A stretch of DNA of 64,000 nucleotides. It comes from Saprospiraceae bacterium (lineage in GTDB: Bacteria; Bacteroidota; Bacteroidia; Chitinophagales; Saprospiraceae). The DNA lies in assembly GCA_016717145.1 (NCBI GenBank), contig JADKGD010000033.1, positions 25,241-89,240 on the forward strand, written 5' to 3'. The position numbers and the translations under genes were made by a program. A model generated the notes under the pieces. The model was not told the origin of the DNA and searched no databases. It saw only the letters and a list, made by a program, of their open reading frames with translations. The stretch's first letter is position 1, and the number at the start of each line of letters is the position of its first letter. This document shows, in pieces, positions 55,115-63,833 of this stretch.

Positions 55115-55639
55115 ATGGATTTGGACAATCGACAACTTCAAGCACATTCATTACCCAATATTGATACTATTGTCTTCGAAGCACTGGAAAAAAATCATCA
55201 GAAGGTTAGCATTTATTTCACTTCATTTTTTTTTATTTTTTTGATCACTGCTTATGGAGTTGTAGGGCTATTTGTCGAAGAGTTATTTTTTTCGCCATTG
55301 ATTTATATTGTTTTAATATTATGGTTTTTAATCTTTTTTGTGTCAGTTTATGTGGCATATAAAAGTTATTATTTTGAAGGCTATGGTCTGCGCCAGAAAG
55401 ATATTTTGTTCAAATCCGGAATGTGGTTCAGGTCGGTTATTGTAGTCCCGTTTAACAGGGTTCAGCATTGCGAAATAAATCAGGGACCAATCGACAGGAT
55501 GTTTGGACTTGTGGAATTGTCATTATTTACAGCAGGAGGCAGTTCAAGTGACTTACATATACCCGGACTATCACAAGAAACAGCCGCACGGCTCAAACAA
55601 TTTATAACCCGTCAGGTATCTCAGGATGAAGAAGAGTGA
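55115..55639 (+). CDS. Bacterial PH-domain (DUF304/YdbS-like) membrane protein
   Basis: 174 residues. Two hydrophobic helices (about 32-55 and 62-86) followed by one bPH2 domain: FEGYGLRQKDILFKSGMWFRSVIVVPFNRVQHCEINQGPIDR-type core with FGLVELSLFTAGG. Orthologues (YdbS) work with the partner encoded next (YdbT-like), with which it overlaps by 14 bases. The general role is membrane-associated and not well defined; resistance to toxins such as paralysins has been reported for Bacillus YdbST. Confidence 0.87.
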   Translation: MDLDNRQLQAHSLPNIDTIVFEALEKNHQKVSIYFTSFFFIFLITAYGVVGLFVEELFFSPLIYIVLILWFLIFFVSVYVAYKSYYFEGYGLRQKDILFKSGMWFRSVIVVPFNRVQHCEINQGPIDRMFGLVELSLFTAGGSSSDLHIPGLSQETAARLKQFITRQVSQDEEE

Positions 55640-57113
55640 ATTTGATTTTTCTATTCCAAACAGACAGTCTTATGTAGCCATTCTGATGATCTTGTATAAG
55701 ACAATCAATGTACTTTTCAGACAATTGTTGCCAGCTATTGTTGTTATATTTATAGGAGGAAGCAAGAGTAAGACCACATATATACTTTATTTTATTGTAG
55801 CTGTAGCTGTGATTTCTATGGTCTATTCTCTCATCAATTTTTTTAAAACATATTTTATAATCCAGGGAGGAGAATTGATATTATTTACCGGAGTATTCAA
55901 CAAAAAAAAGATGTCCATTCCATTTAATAAAATTCAAACCATCAATTTTGAACAAAATTTACTGCATCAAATATTTTCAGTCCTGCGTTTGAAAGTCGAT
56001 TCAGCCGGGTCAGAAAAAAATGAATTTGAATTTCACGCCTTAGAAAAGGCAAAAGCGCATGCTTTGCGTGATCTGGTGATGAGTGAAAAAAAAATACGGG
56101 CAGACATTAAAGAACTGGAAACGGAAAAAACTAAAATTGAACCAGCCTATACCCCGATAATGAATTTGTCACCAATGTTTTTATTGAAAGTTGGTTTGAC
56201 AGAAAATCATATCAGATCCGGCGGTCTTGTTTTTTTATTTTTTTTCTGGATATATCAGAATTTACAGGACGTTGGTGTAGATGTAGATGAGTATTCAGAA
56301 AACATGCCTGAAGTTGATTTTGGCATTGGATTTATAACCGTTATTGTAATACTTTTTCTTTTCGTATCTATTTGTATTTCACTCATACGAACAGTTGTTC
56401 GGCATTATGACCTTCAATTTTTAAGATCATCAAGGGGCTTTAAAATAGTCAGTGGCTTATTTACAAAAAGGGAAGTTTCCGCTTTAGATCATAAAATTCA
56501 GCATATAGCATGGTCGGACAATTTGCTGAGACGTATGATAGGATTTAAAAATTTATCTTTAAATCAGGCATCAAGCATTGCAGTCACCACCAAAACGAAC
56601 ATACAAATCCCGGGCTGCAACATGCAGCATATTGATGCAGTTATCAAGACATTATTTGGAAAAGTTGATTTAGATGGCTTCGATATGAAGCCTATAGACA
56701 AACGATATTTTATCAGATTTACTACCATTATAGGTTTACTTTTAATCATTATTATCTGGTTGATTTATTATTTCGGTTATCCTCAAAAAATAATTATACC
56801 TGTTGTGGCAGGCTTATATGTCATCCTAAACCGATATATATCTTATCGAAAAAAAGCTTTTGGTCACAATGGCGAACTTGTCTATATTAAAGGGGGAATC
56901 TTCGGTGATAAAGCTGAGATTCTTCCGATATATAAAATTCAGGCAATGGAATTGCATCAATCTCCTTATCAAACCAAACATCAACTATGCAGCTTGTCGC
57001 TTTACACCGCTTCAGGACGTATTATGATCCCTTACATTGCTTTTGAGGAAGCAAAAAGTTTATTGAATGTATTTCTGTTTAAAGTGGAAACAGACAAAAG
57101 GAAATGGATGTAA
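55626..57113 (+). CDS. Multi-PH-domain (YdbT-like) membrane protein
   Basis: 495 residues with three bPH2 units separated by pairs of hydrophobic helices. Each unit has the motif P-x-x-K-I-Q (IPFNKIQTINFEQ, LDHKIQHIAW, LPIYKIQAMELHQSPYQ) and a following LxLYTA-type strand. Helices are at about 20-75, 190-245 and 365-400. Forms a complex with the upstream YdbS-like protein, as in other bacteria. Confidence 0.87.
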   Translation: MKKSEFDFSIPNRQSYVAILMILYKTINVLFRQLLPAIVVIFIGGSKSKTTYILYFIVAVAVISMVYSLINFFKTYFIIQGGELILFTGVFNKKKMSIPFNKIQTINFEQNLLHQIFSVLRLKVDSAGSEKNEFEFHALEKAKAHALRDLVMSEKKIRADIKELETEKTKIEPAYTPIMNLSPMFLLKVGLTENHIRSGGLVFLFFFWIYQNLQDVGVDVDEYSENMPEVDFGIGFITVIVILFLFVSICISLIRTVVRHYDLQFLRSSRGFKIVSGLFTKREVSALDHKIQHIAWSDNLLRRMIGFKNLSLNQASSIAVTTKTNIQIPGCNMQHIDAVIKTLFGKVDLDGFDMKPIDKRYFIRFTTIIGLLLIIIIWLIYYFGYPQKIIIPVVAGLYVILNRYISYRKKAFGHNGELVYIKGGIFGDKAEILPIYKIQAMELHQSPYQTKHQLCSLSLYTASGRIMIPYIAFEEAKSLLNVFLFKVETDKRKWM

Positions 57114-57144
57114 AACGATTTATAATCACTTATTTTGAGTAATT

Positions 57145-58507
57145 TTAAGTATTTGATAAGTTTTTATGATTTGACTTGATTCGCATCGTTAACAATGCTG
57201 CAATGACCAGAAAAACTGCACCAAAATAGATAGCATTGATAGGTTGTTTATCCAGCATATTATTAAATATCCACCCAAAAATAAATGAATATATAATCAT
57301 AGGTATGACGATCATCATATTAATAATACCCATATATACACCATATTTTGATTTTGGTATGTCATTGACTATCAACAAATAAGGAACTCCCATCATGCTG
57401 GCCCAAGCTATTCCAAAACCAATCAATGGCACCAGTACAAAATATTTATTGCTAATCTGTGGAAATACAAATAAGGCAAATGCCGCTAATAAAAGACAAA
57501 CAGTATGCACCATTTTTGCCCCCTTCTTTTGAGCAAACCATACCAAAACAAATGCCGATAAAATGTGACAATATTGGTCCAGCTACTGATTAATCCTCCC
57601 CAACCAACAGCTGCCTGGTACAATGGATTTGAGGCAGAAGTATCGTCAGTAAAAATAGTGTTTTAGCGATGGTTAAGTCTTTGTAATCCCAATAGCATTT
57701 CAGAGCGAACCATTGAAACATATATACAGCAAACAATTTCCACATATTGGAAGGCATGTCTTGTATAGCTTCCAAAATCTCTTTAAAAGGGGTAAAAAAA
57801 TTGAAATTTTTATTTTTCATCTCCAGAAATTCTTCAGGCGTGGGTGGAATCTCCGCTGTGGTAGAGACACTCCACAGAATGCTGGCTATACTACAGAATG
57901 CACCGAAAAAAAATGATGCATAGACCCAATAAGGAATATTGGAAGCACTACTGTGGCTCATGAATGGGATGAGCTGAAATAGAAAAAGAGAAAGTGCCGC
58001 CAGTGTCTGACCAAAACCGGTAAAAAAACTTTGTGTTAGGAAACCTGTAGGTTGCTGTTCTACGTTCAGCTTATCAGCAACAAATGCCCGATAAGGTTCC
58101 ATTGCGGTATTATTACCCGCATCCAGAATCCACAATAATCCTACTGCCATCCAAAGCGCACTGCTGAAAGGGAACAAAAAAAGACAAATGCTACACATTA
58201 TGGCACCTACTAAAAAATAAGGTTTTCGTCGTCCCCATTTCGGATGCCAGGTATTGTCACTCATGGCACCTATTATGGGTTGTATAAGGAGTCCGGTCAC
58301 AGGTCCGGCGATTTGCAACAAGGGGAGATCTCCATTTTCAGCGCCTAAAAATTTGTATATGGGATTGATTGCATTTTGTTGTAGTGCAAAACTATATTGG
58401 ATGCCGAAAAAACCCACGTTCATATTGATAATCTGTGAAATAGATAAGCTTGGCTTAAGCTTGTTGTTATTATCATTGATACTACCTGAAGGTACGGAAA
58501 CCGCCAT
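57145..58507 (-). pseudogene. MFS sugar transporter (SLC45/GPH-like), two one-base losses
   Basis: The 5' part (58507-about 57655) has six or seven membrane helices and the signature PIIGAMSDNTWHPKWGRRKPY of SLC45-type sucrose/glycoside transporters. It runs into a false end (LTILLPQIHC...). Reading shifts twice: at an A5 run (57651-57655), where one more base restores TDDTSASNPLYQAAVGWGG, and at an A4 run (57560-57563), where one more restores TFLSAFVLVWFAQKK and the C-terminal helices to 57145. The repaired product is about 454 residues, normal for the family. Both repairs add a base in a homopolymer, so consensus error is more likely than decay. Stand-alone gene. Confidence 0.8.
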
Positions 58508-58607
58508 ATTGTTTTGATTTTAGATTTCAAAGCTAAAAACTAATTTCAGTATACTTCCGATTATTTATTTTATTTTTATTTTTACTATAATTATAATCAG
58601 AAATTTA

Positions 58608-59189
58608 ATGGAAATATATCGCAATCACATTACTTATGCTCCTTCTGATCGGTCATCATGGCGTCAATGGCTCTCTGATAATTGGGATAAAGAAACATCA
58701 GTTTTTCTTATAATTTATAAAAAAGATAGCGGTATACCAAGTATTTCATACGATGAGGCAGTGGATGAAGCATTATGTTATGGATGGGTAGATAGTAAAA
58801 TCAACAAAAGGGATGAAAGAAGCTGGTATCAATACTTTGCCAAACGAAATCCAAAAAGTAACTGGAGTCGGGTGAATAAGGTAAAAATTGAAAAATTGAT
58901 TAAAGCTAATCTTATGTCAAAACCTGGGTTAGATATGGTAGATAAAGCTCAAAAAACGGGTAGCTGGACAGCACTCGATGACGTAGAAAATCTTATTTTA
59001 CCCCTTGAAATGGACATAATATTTCAAAAAAATCCAATTGCTTTCGGTTATTGGGAGCAATTTCCAAGGTCTGTTAAACGTGGTATTTTAGAATGGATAT
59101 TTAACGCCAAAAAGCCAGAAACAAAAACAGCCCGAATTCAGAAAACAGTACAAATGGCAGCAGAAAATAAGAGGGCAAATTTTGAATAA
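58608..59189 (+). CDS. YdeI/OmpD-associated family protein
   Basis: 193 residues with the family motifs SWRQWLSDNWDK, VFLIIYKKDSG, ISYDEAVDEALCYGWVDS, and RSWYQYFAKRNPKSNWSRVN. A C-terminal OmpD-associated helical segment (FPRSVKRGILEWI...KKPETKTARIQKTVQ) completes it. Cytoplasmic; function unknown in all members, with links to stress adaptation. Single gene. Confidence 0.87.
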   Translation: MEIYRNHITYAPSDRSSWRQWLSDNWDKETSVFLIIYKKDSGIPSISYDEAVDEALCYGWVDSKINKRDERSWYQYFAKRNPKSNWSRVNKVKIEKLIKANLMSKPGLDMVDKAQKTGSWTALDDVENLILPLEMDIIFQKNPIAFGYWEQFPRSVKRGILEWIFNAKKPETKTARIQKTVQMAAENKRANFE

Positions 59190-59444
59190 CAGGATATTAT
59201 GTGTAGAACCATCCCGCAATAAAAATTATGGTTTATTGATGAAATTCATGGTAAAATGAATTAAACGTGAGATAGCTTTCTAAACCTATTTTATATTTAT
59301 TTATTTCCTGAATATTGGTAATTTACCTACCTGTAACAATTATATTAATTTTTTTTTGACTATATTCTTAGAATTTAAAACATAAATTATCAGCGAATTA
59401 TATATATGATATTATATTATTAGAATTATTTTTCATAATTTTAC
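59190..59444. other. Intergenic before the methionine operon promoter
   Basis: About 255 bases of AT-rich sequence with no ORF or repeat I could support; the transcribed leader begins downstream of 59476. Together with the leader the gene-free stretch would exceed 600 bases. Confidence 0.4.
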
Positions 59445-59445
59445 T

Positions 59446-59476
59446 TGACTTATTATAAGTTTTACCAGTATATTTG
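59446..59476 (+). promoter_or_regulatory. Predicted promoter of the met leader
   Basis: TTG (59446-59448), 20-bp spacer, TATATTTG (59469-59476), a full match to the Bacteroidota consensus. Transcription would start near 59483, about 35 bases before the riboswitch. Confidence 0.7.
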
Positions 59477-59514
59477 CAGTCGAAATAGTTATCGAACACA
59501 ATTCATTTTGTTCT

Positions 59515-59615
59515 GGATTATTTATAACGATGAGGTGAGAGAAAAGGCTCAGTGACCCTCAGGCAACCTACAAAAGCAAGGTGCCAATTCCTTCCCGATA
59601 TTGGGATATATAAAT
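59515..59615 (+). promoter_or_regulatory. SAM-I (S-box) riboswitch
   Basis: The conserved core is plain: GATGAGGTGAGAGA (59529 onward), GGCTC, CCTCAGGCAACCT, then AAGGTGCCAATTCC (to 59591). P2 pairs TGAGG with CCTCA, P3 pairs ACCT with AGGT, and P4 is CCC/GGG at 59594-59605. P1 can form from ATTTATA (59520-59526) with TATAAAT (59609-59615). It senses S-adenosylmethionine and lies upstream of two methionine synthesis genes. The P1 3' strand contains the first two bases of the downstream leader ORF start codon, and no intrinsic terminator hairpin is seen, suggesting a translation-level switch. Confidence 0.9.
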
Positions 59616-59754
59616 GTTGAACTTTTTTAAAATGTATTCAATTTCTTCAAAACTCAAAAACCTGACACTTACTTCGGAAGTCTCATCGAGCTATTTCAAG
59701 TCATCACTTTCTTCTTTTAACATGTGCTGTTGTTGCTGTTGTTGTTACAACTAA
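59614..59754 (+). CDS. Leader peptide with seven consecutive cysteines (uORF)
   Basis: 46 codons from ATG 59614: MLNFFKMYSISSK..., Ser-rich middle, ending MCCCCCCCYN-stop (Cys codons 59725-59745, TGC and TGT mixed). Alternative starts are ATG 59632 and ATG 59722. The ORF lies between the SAM riboswitch and metY, the enzyme that takes sulfide into homocysteine. A run of cysteine codons makes ribosome movement sensitive to charged tRNA-Cys; poly-Cys leaders with this role are known from mycobacteria. The start codon sits in the riboswitch P1 strand. No strong terminator follows within the 141 bases before metY. Leader function is inferred; the ORF and the Cys run are directly visible. Confidence 0.75.
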   Translation: MLNFFKMYSISSKLKNLTLTSEVSSSYFKSSLSSFNMCCCCCCCYN

Positions 59755-59895
59755 GCCACGACGCGACTGTATAGTTAATCTTCCATCATAAGGCTGTAAT
59801 CTATCAAGTGTGTTGTGAATCTCTCAACTGGGATTTTGCTATACCTTACATTAATTTTTGAATTAAAATTTTTCAAATCTATAAATCTTTATATC

Positions 59896-61257
59896 ATGTC
59901 AAACAACAAAAAATACAAATTCGAAACGCTGCAATTACATGCAGGGCAAAATCCTGACCCTACTACCGGATCCAGGGCAGTGCCTATTTATCAGACTTCT
60001 TCATATGTGTTTAAGAATGCCGAACACGGCGCAAACCTATTTGCGCTCAAGGAGTTTGGAAACATTTATACACGTATCATGAATCCTACCACGGATGTTT
60101 TTGAGCAGCGAATTGCTGCCCTGGAAGGTGGTGTAGCCGCTTTGGCAACAGCTTCAGGTCAGGCTGCACAATTTATTGCTTTAAATAATTTTCTGGAAGC
60201 AGGTGATAATTTTGTGAGCACATCATATCTCTATGGCGGTACATATAACCAATTTAAAGTTGCATTCAAACGTTTGGGAATTGATGTCAGATTTGCACAA
60301 GGTGACGAAGTTTCACTATTTGAAGCACTGATTGATGGCAACACAAAAGCTATTTATCTGGAGACAATAGGCAATCCTAAGTTTAACATTCCTGATTTTG
60401 AAGCAATTGCAGCCTTGGCAAATAAATATGACATACCACTTGTAGTCGATAATACCTTTGGTGCGGCAGGCTACATTTTTAGACCACTGGAACATGGAGC
60501 GCATATAGTCGTAGCTTCTGCAACTAAGTGGATAGGTGGTCATGGAACAAGCATTGGTGGTGTTATTGTCGATGGTGGAAGCTACAATTGGGGCAATGGT
60601 AAGTTTCCTCAGTTTTCATCGCCGTCTGAAGGTTATCATGGCTTAGTATTTTCTGATATTTTTGGGGTTAATAATCCACTTGGTTTACCTAATATAGCTT
60701 TTGCGATAAGAGCAAGAGTGGAAGGACTTCGAGATTTTGGTCCTGCATTAAGTCCTTTCAATGCATTTCAGCTGTTGCAAGGTCTTGAAACATTATCACT
60801 AAGGGTTCAGCGTACTGTTGACAATGCATTTGAACTTTCACATTGGTTGTCCATACATCCGCAAGTTGAAAGCGTTAATTATCCGGGACTGGAAAGTAGC
60901 CCATATCATAAACTGGCAAAAAAATATCTGAGAAATGGCTACGGTGGAGTCTTAAGTTTCAATATCAAAGGCAGTAAAACTGATGCAGAAACATTTATCA
61001 ATAATCTGACTCTGATAAGTCATTTGGCAAACGTTGGTGACGCTAAAACGCTTATTATACAACCATCAGCCACCACACACCAGCAACTCAGTGAAAAAGA
61101 ACAATTAGCTGCGGGGGTACAACCTAATATGCTTCGTATCTCAATTGGGATAGAGCACATCGATGATATCAAAAATGATTTGATAGATGCTTTTGCTGCT
61201 GTAAAAAAGAGACAAACATCGCCAAAATCGGTTGAGGAAGCAGCGGTTTTAAATTAA
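59896..61257 (+). CDS. metY: O-acetylhomoserine sulfhydrylase
   Basis: 453 residues from ATG 59896; the frame is open further upstream but SNNKKYKFETLQLHAGQNPDP is the usual start. Cys/Met-metabolism PLP enzyme: YTRIMNPTTDVFEQR, SGQAAQFIAL, VVDNTFGAAGYI, PLP lysine K211 in SATKWIGGHGTSIGG, and the long C-terminal LQGLETLSLRVQRT and LRISIGIEHIDD. It makes homocysteine from O-acetylhomoserine and sulfide. Controlled by the SAM riboswitch and probably the Cys leader; co-transcribed with metX. Confidence 0.95.
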   Translation: MSNNKKYKFETLQLHAGQNPDPTTGSRAVPIYQTSSYVFKNAEHGANLFALKEFGNIYTRIMNPTTDVFEQRIAALEGGVAALATASGQAAQFIALNNFLEAGDNFVSTSYLYGGTYNQFKVAFKRLGIDVRFAQGDEVSLFEALIDGNTKAIYLETIGNPKFNIPDFEAIAALANKYDIPLVVDNTFGAAGYIFRPLEHGAHIVVASATKWIGGHGTSIGGVIVDGGSYNWGNGKFPQFSSPSEGYHGLVFSDIFGVNNPLGLPNIAFAIRARVEGLRDFGPALSPFNAFQLLQGLETLSLRVQRTVDNAFELSHWLSIHPQVESVNYPGLESSPYHKLAKKYLRNGYGGVLSFNIKGSKTDAETFINNLTLISHLANVGDAKTLIIQPSATTHQQLSEKEQLAAGVQPNMLRISIGIEHIDDIKNDLIDAFAAVKKRQTSPKSVEEAAVLN

Positions 61258-61331
61258 AAGGTATTCAGTGTAGGGAATAAAATATTTGTGGGTTAAATGT
61301 GTACATTTATTAAATCATAGAATATATTACT

Positions 61332-62393
61332 TTGTCAGATATTAAACATATTTTAGTTGAGTCTCAGACGGATATACATGCCGGCGAGCATCATACATTT
61401 ATATATAATAATAATTTTAGCCTTGAATCCGGAGAGCAGCTTTCCGGATTCAAGCTAGCTTATCATACTTTTGGTCGATTGAATAAAAAGAAGGACAATG
61501 TAGTATGGATTATTCATGCGCTTACTGCCAATAGCAATCCTTTGGAATGGTGGCCGGGCATAGTTGGTAAAGGCTGTGCAATAGATCCTGATGACCACTT
61601 TATTGTATGTGTCAATAGTATTGGTTCGCCTTATGGCTCGACATCTCCATTGTCAGTCAATCCAGAGACGACAAAACCGTATTTCCACACTTTTCCTATG
61701 ATTACTAACAGAGATATCGTGCGAAGTTTTGAATTGCTAAGTATTTATCTTGGTCTGGACAAAATAAAATTATTAGCAGGTGCCTCGCTTGGCGGGCAGC
61801 AAGCTTTAGAGTGGTCAATTATGTCATCGACCAAATTTGAAAATATGTTGCTAATAGCTACCAATGCCAAACATTCGCCTTGGGGTATAGGATTTAATGA
61901 AAGTCAGCGACTGGCCATTAAAGCGGATCAAACCTGGCTTGAAAACAGAGAAGATGCAGGGCAAGCAGGCTTATTAGCTGCACGATCTATCGCACTTTTG
62001 AGTTATAGGTCACCTCAGGGCTATAATAATACTCAGGCAGATGATCAGGAGAAACTGGACAACTTTAGGGTTCTATCGTATCAGAAATACCAGGGAGAAA
62101 AATTGGTAAAGCGATTTAATGCATTTTCTTATGTAGTGTTGACAAAAGCCATGGACAGCCATAATGTCGGGCGCAGCAGAGGCGGCCTTTTGTCAGCATT
62201 ATCAACCATAAAAGCAAAAACTACTTTACTGGGCATTGAAACGGATTTATTATTTCCACCTGATGAACAGAAGTTTTTGTATACTCATATTCCTAATGCA
62301 AGATTTGAGATGATACATTCAGATCTGGGTCATGATGGATTCTTGACCGAAAATGCGAAAGTGGGTCATGTGATAGATGGTATATTGGGCTAA
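61332..62393 (+). CDS. metX: Homoserine O-acetyltransferase
   Basis: 353 residues from a TTG start (SDIKHILVES). Alpha/beta-hydrolase fold: LAYHTFGRLN, VWIIHALTANSNP, INTKPYF-like segment TTKPYFHTFPMITNRDIVRS, nucleophile S152 in GASLGGQQALEW, Asp in GIETDLLFPPDEQ and His in DLGHDGFL. Acetylates homoserine with acetyl-CoA to supply MetY. Separated from metY by 74 bases with no terminator, so both follow the riboswitch leader. Confidence 0.93.
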   Translation: MSDIKHILVESQTDIHAGEHHTFIYNNNFSLESGEQLSGFKLAYHTFGRLNKKKDNVVWIIHALTANSNPLEWWPGIVGKGCAIDPDDHFIVCVNSIGSPYGSTSPLSVNPETTKPYFHTFPMITNRDIVRSFELLSIYLGLDKIKLLAGASLGGQQALEWSIMSSTKFENMLLIATNAKHSPWGIGFNESQRLAIKADQTWLENREDAGQAGLLAARSIALLSYRSPQGYNNTQADDQEKLDNFRVLSYQKYQGEKLVKRFNAFSYVVLTKAMDSHNVGRSRGGLLSALSTIKAKTTLLGIETDLLFPPDEQKFLYTHIPNARFEMIHSDLGHDGFLTENAKVGHVIDGILG

Positions 62394-62423
62394 GGAAAGC
62401 TTATCTTAATTTTACTACTATGT

Positions 62424-62813
62424 AGGGTCTGCTGAAAAAGTCAACCATTCATTTTGGATAGATATTTTTCGTAGTCTTTCCGTTCAAAAACCAGCAATAG
62501 AGAATGAAGCAGCAAAAGTGCGTCTATTGCCAACCAAGCACAAAATTCAATAAATTGTATAAAAATGGCAATAGAAAAAGCATTTTGATTCGAGAATGAA
62601 CGGTGCTCCGCAATTGCCTTTTTTTGAACTAGCGTTTTTGAATACTTTTTTGGCAATGCAAAAAGTATTTGCCCAGCCGGCAAGAGGCGACGATCAGCTA
62701 GATCTAGATTCATGAGTTTTGAGTGAAATGATTAAAAAATTGTGCACTTATATATTCAAATAAATATGTAATTCTCTCATTATCATATATTTATATCAGT
62801 GTCAGCAGGCCAT
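62424..62813. mobile_element. Possible remnant of an insertion element (about 390 bp)
   Basis: Bounded by imperfect terminal inverted repeats GGTCTGCTGA (62426-62435) and TCAGCAGGCC (62802-62811), one mismatch. The left end reads AGGGTCTGCTGAAAAAG, a sequence I associate with ends of IS1182-like elements. Inside, a minus-strand frame of 90 codons (62441-62713) with hydrophobic stretches is open but resembles nothing known. No transposase is present, so this is a solo remnant or MITE if the reading is right. The gap 62394-62927 holds nothing else except a terminator. Confidence 0.4.
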
Positions 62814-62868
62814 ATGTAATGGTTGGGGCATAAAAATTTCGAAATTCCTTTCAGGATAATGTTTCTAT

Positions 62869-62909
62869 AAAAAAAGAAAGATGTCTATTGCCATAAACAT
62901 CCTTCTTTT
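62869..62909 (-). terminator. Terminator of the 62928-63833 gene
   Basis: On the minus strand an AAAAGAAGGATGT arm pairs with ACATCTTTCTTT with one mismatch, followed by seven T. It lies 19 bases after the stop of the minus-strand gene. Confidence 0.75.
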
Positions 62910-62927
62910 GCAGAATAAGTAATTATT

Positions 62928-63833
62928 TTAATTTCTTCTACTCTTCTTGATAGTTGTTTTTTGACCTCTTACATTACCTCTTGGACCTTTGACAGTGGTT
63001 GTCTTTTTAGTCACAGAGTTTCCTCTTGGACCTGTTACCTTTGTTTTTGTTCTTGTCACTTTATAGTTTGCATGGGCACCGGCATGTCGGGAGCGTACGC
63101 TTACAGAAGTGACTCTACCTGGTCTATATATATTGTGGGCCCTAACCGCTCTGTGTCTATGAACAATGTGTAAACCGGGACGATAATGTCTGGTCCTGAA
63201 TGGGTGCCAAACAGCCCAACCAAAAGGTCTCCATGGCCTCCACCAGGTAGGATAACTTCTCCATCTCCATGGCGAAATCCAAGGCCTGTACGCTGGTGCA
63301 TATACAAAACGCACACATGGCCATCCCCATACATTTACGGTGACATAAGGTCTGTTGGGATAATAAACACCTGGACCTTTTTTATTACTATCTTCATCCA
63401 TTTCTTCATCATCACCATCACCATATTCGATGATGACTTCTTCGCCATACAGATCTTCATCGCCTACTATCTGCAGCATGGCAACATCATTTCCTGTCTT
63501 TTCCAATTCCAACACAGCCACATCCTGATTTTCATTTTCTGAGACAGCAACCTGCAATACAAAAATATGGACATCACCATCTTTTTTTGATAATACTTTT
63601 ATATAATCAATATCATCATCCCCATTGAGGTCAAGATTATTTACATGGTTCTCTTCAGTATTCAGTGATTTTTCAAAAGTTTCAGGCGATTCAGCATTTT
63701 TGAATAATTCAAGGGCGCCCTGCAGGCTGAATTGATCACCCGGCAGACCTGTAGAATCAGAAGCCATATCATCCTGACTATAGGCCGTAAATCCGAACAG
63801 GACAAAGACAAATATTTTTAAGATGTGTTTCAT
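62928..63833 (-). CDS. Secreted hypothetical protein: acidic N-half, Trp/Arg-rich middle, basic repetitive tail
   Basis: 301 residues, signal peptide ending near TAYSQ. Residues 20-150 are strongly acidic with a DLNGDDDIDYIKVL segment (EF-hand-like spacing), then alternating beta strands (VHIFVLQVAVSENE, VAMLQIVGDEDLYGEEVIIEYG). Residues about 160-220 are rich in Trp, Arg, Pro and His (RPWISPWRWRSYPTWWRPW). The tail has repeated T/K-rich units around GPRGN (three copies). Family not recognised beyond being a typical exported Bacteroidota hypothetical. It may bind calcium or an anionic polymer (inference). Confidence 0.8.
   Translation of the reverse strand: MKHILKIFVFVLFGFTAYSQDDMASDSTGLPGDQFSLQGALELFKNAESPETFEKSLNTEENHVNNLDLNGDDDIDYIKVLSKKDGDVHIFVLQVAVSENENQDVAVLELEKTGNDVAMLQIVGDEDLYGEEVIIEYGDGDDEEMDEDSNKKGPGVYYPNRPYVTVNVWGWPCVRFVYAPAYRPWISPWRWRSYPTWWRPWRPFGWAVWHPFRTRHYRPGLHIVHRHRAVRAHNIYRPGRVTSVSVRSRHAGAHANYKVTRTKTKVTGPRGNSVTKKTTTVKGPRGNVRGQKTTIKKSRRN

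Noticed and set aside
59755..59895. Rho-independent terminator/antiterminator between the Cys leader and metY
   Set aside because: Only weak pairings such as GTATAG/CTATAC were found and there is no T run, so attenuation by an intrinsic terminator is not supported.
62441..62713. 90-codon minus-strand frame as a real gene
   Set aside because: Lies between putative element ends, has no recognisable family, starts without a good context and is followed by inverted-repeat sequence; kept only as part of the possible remnant.
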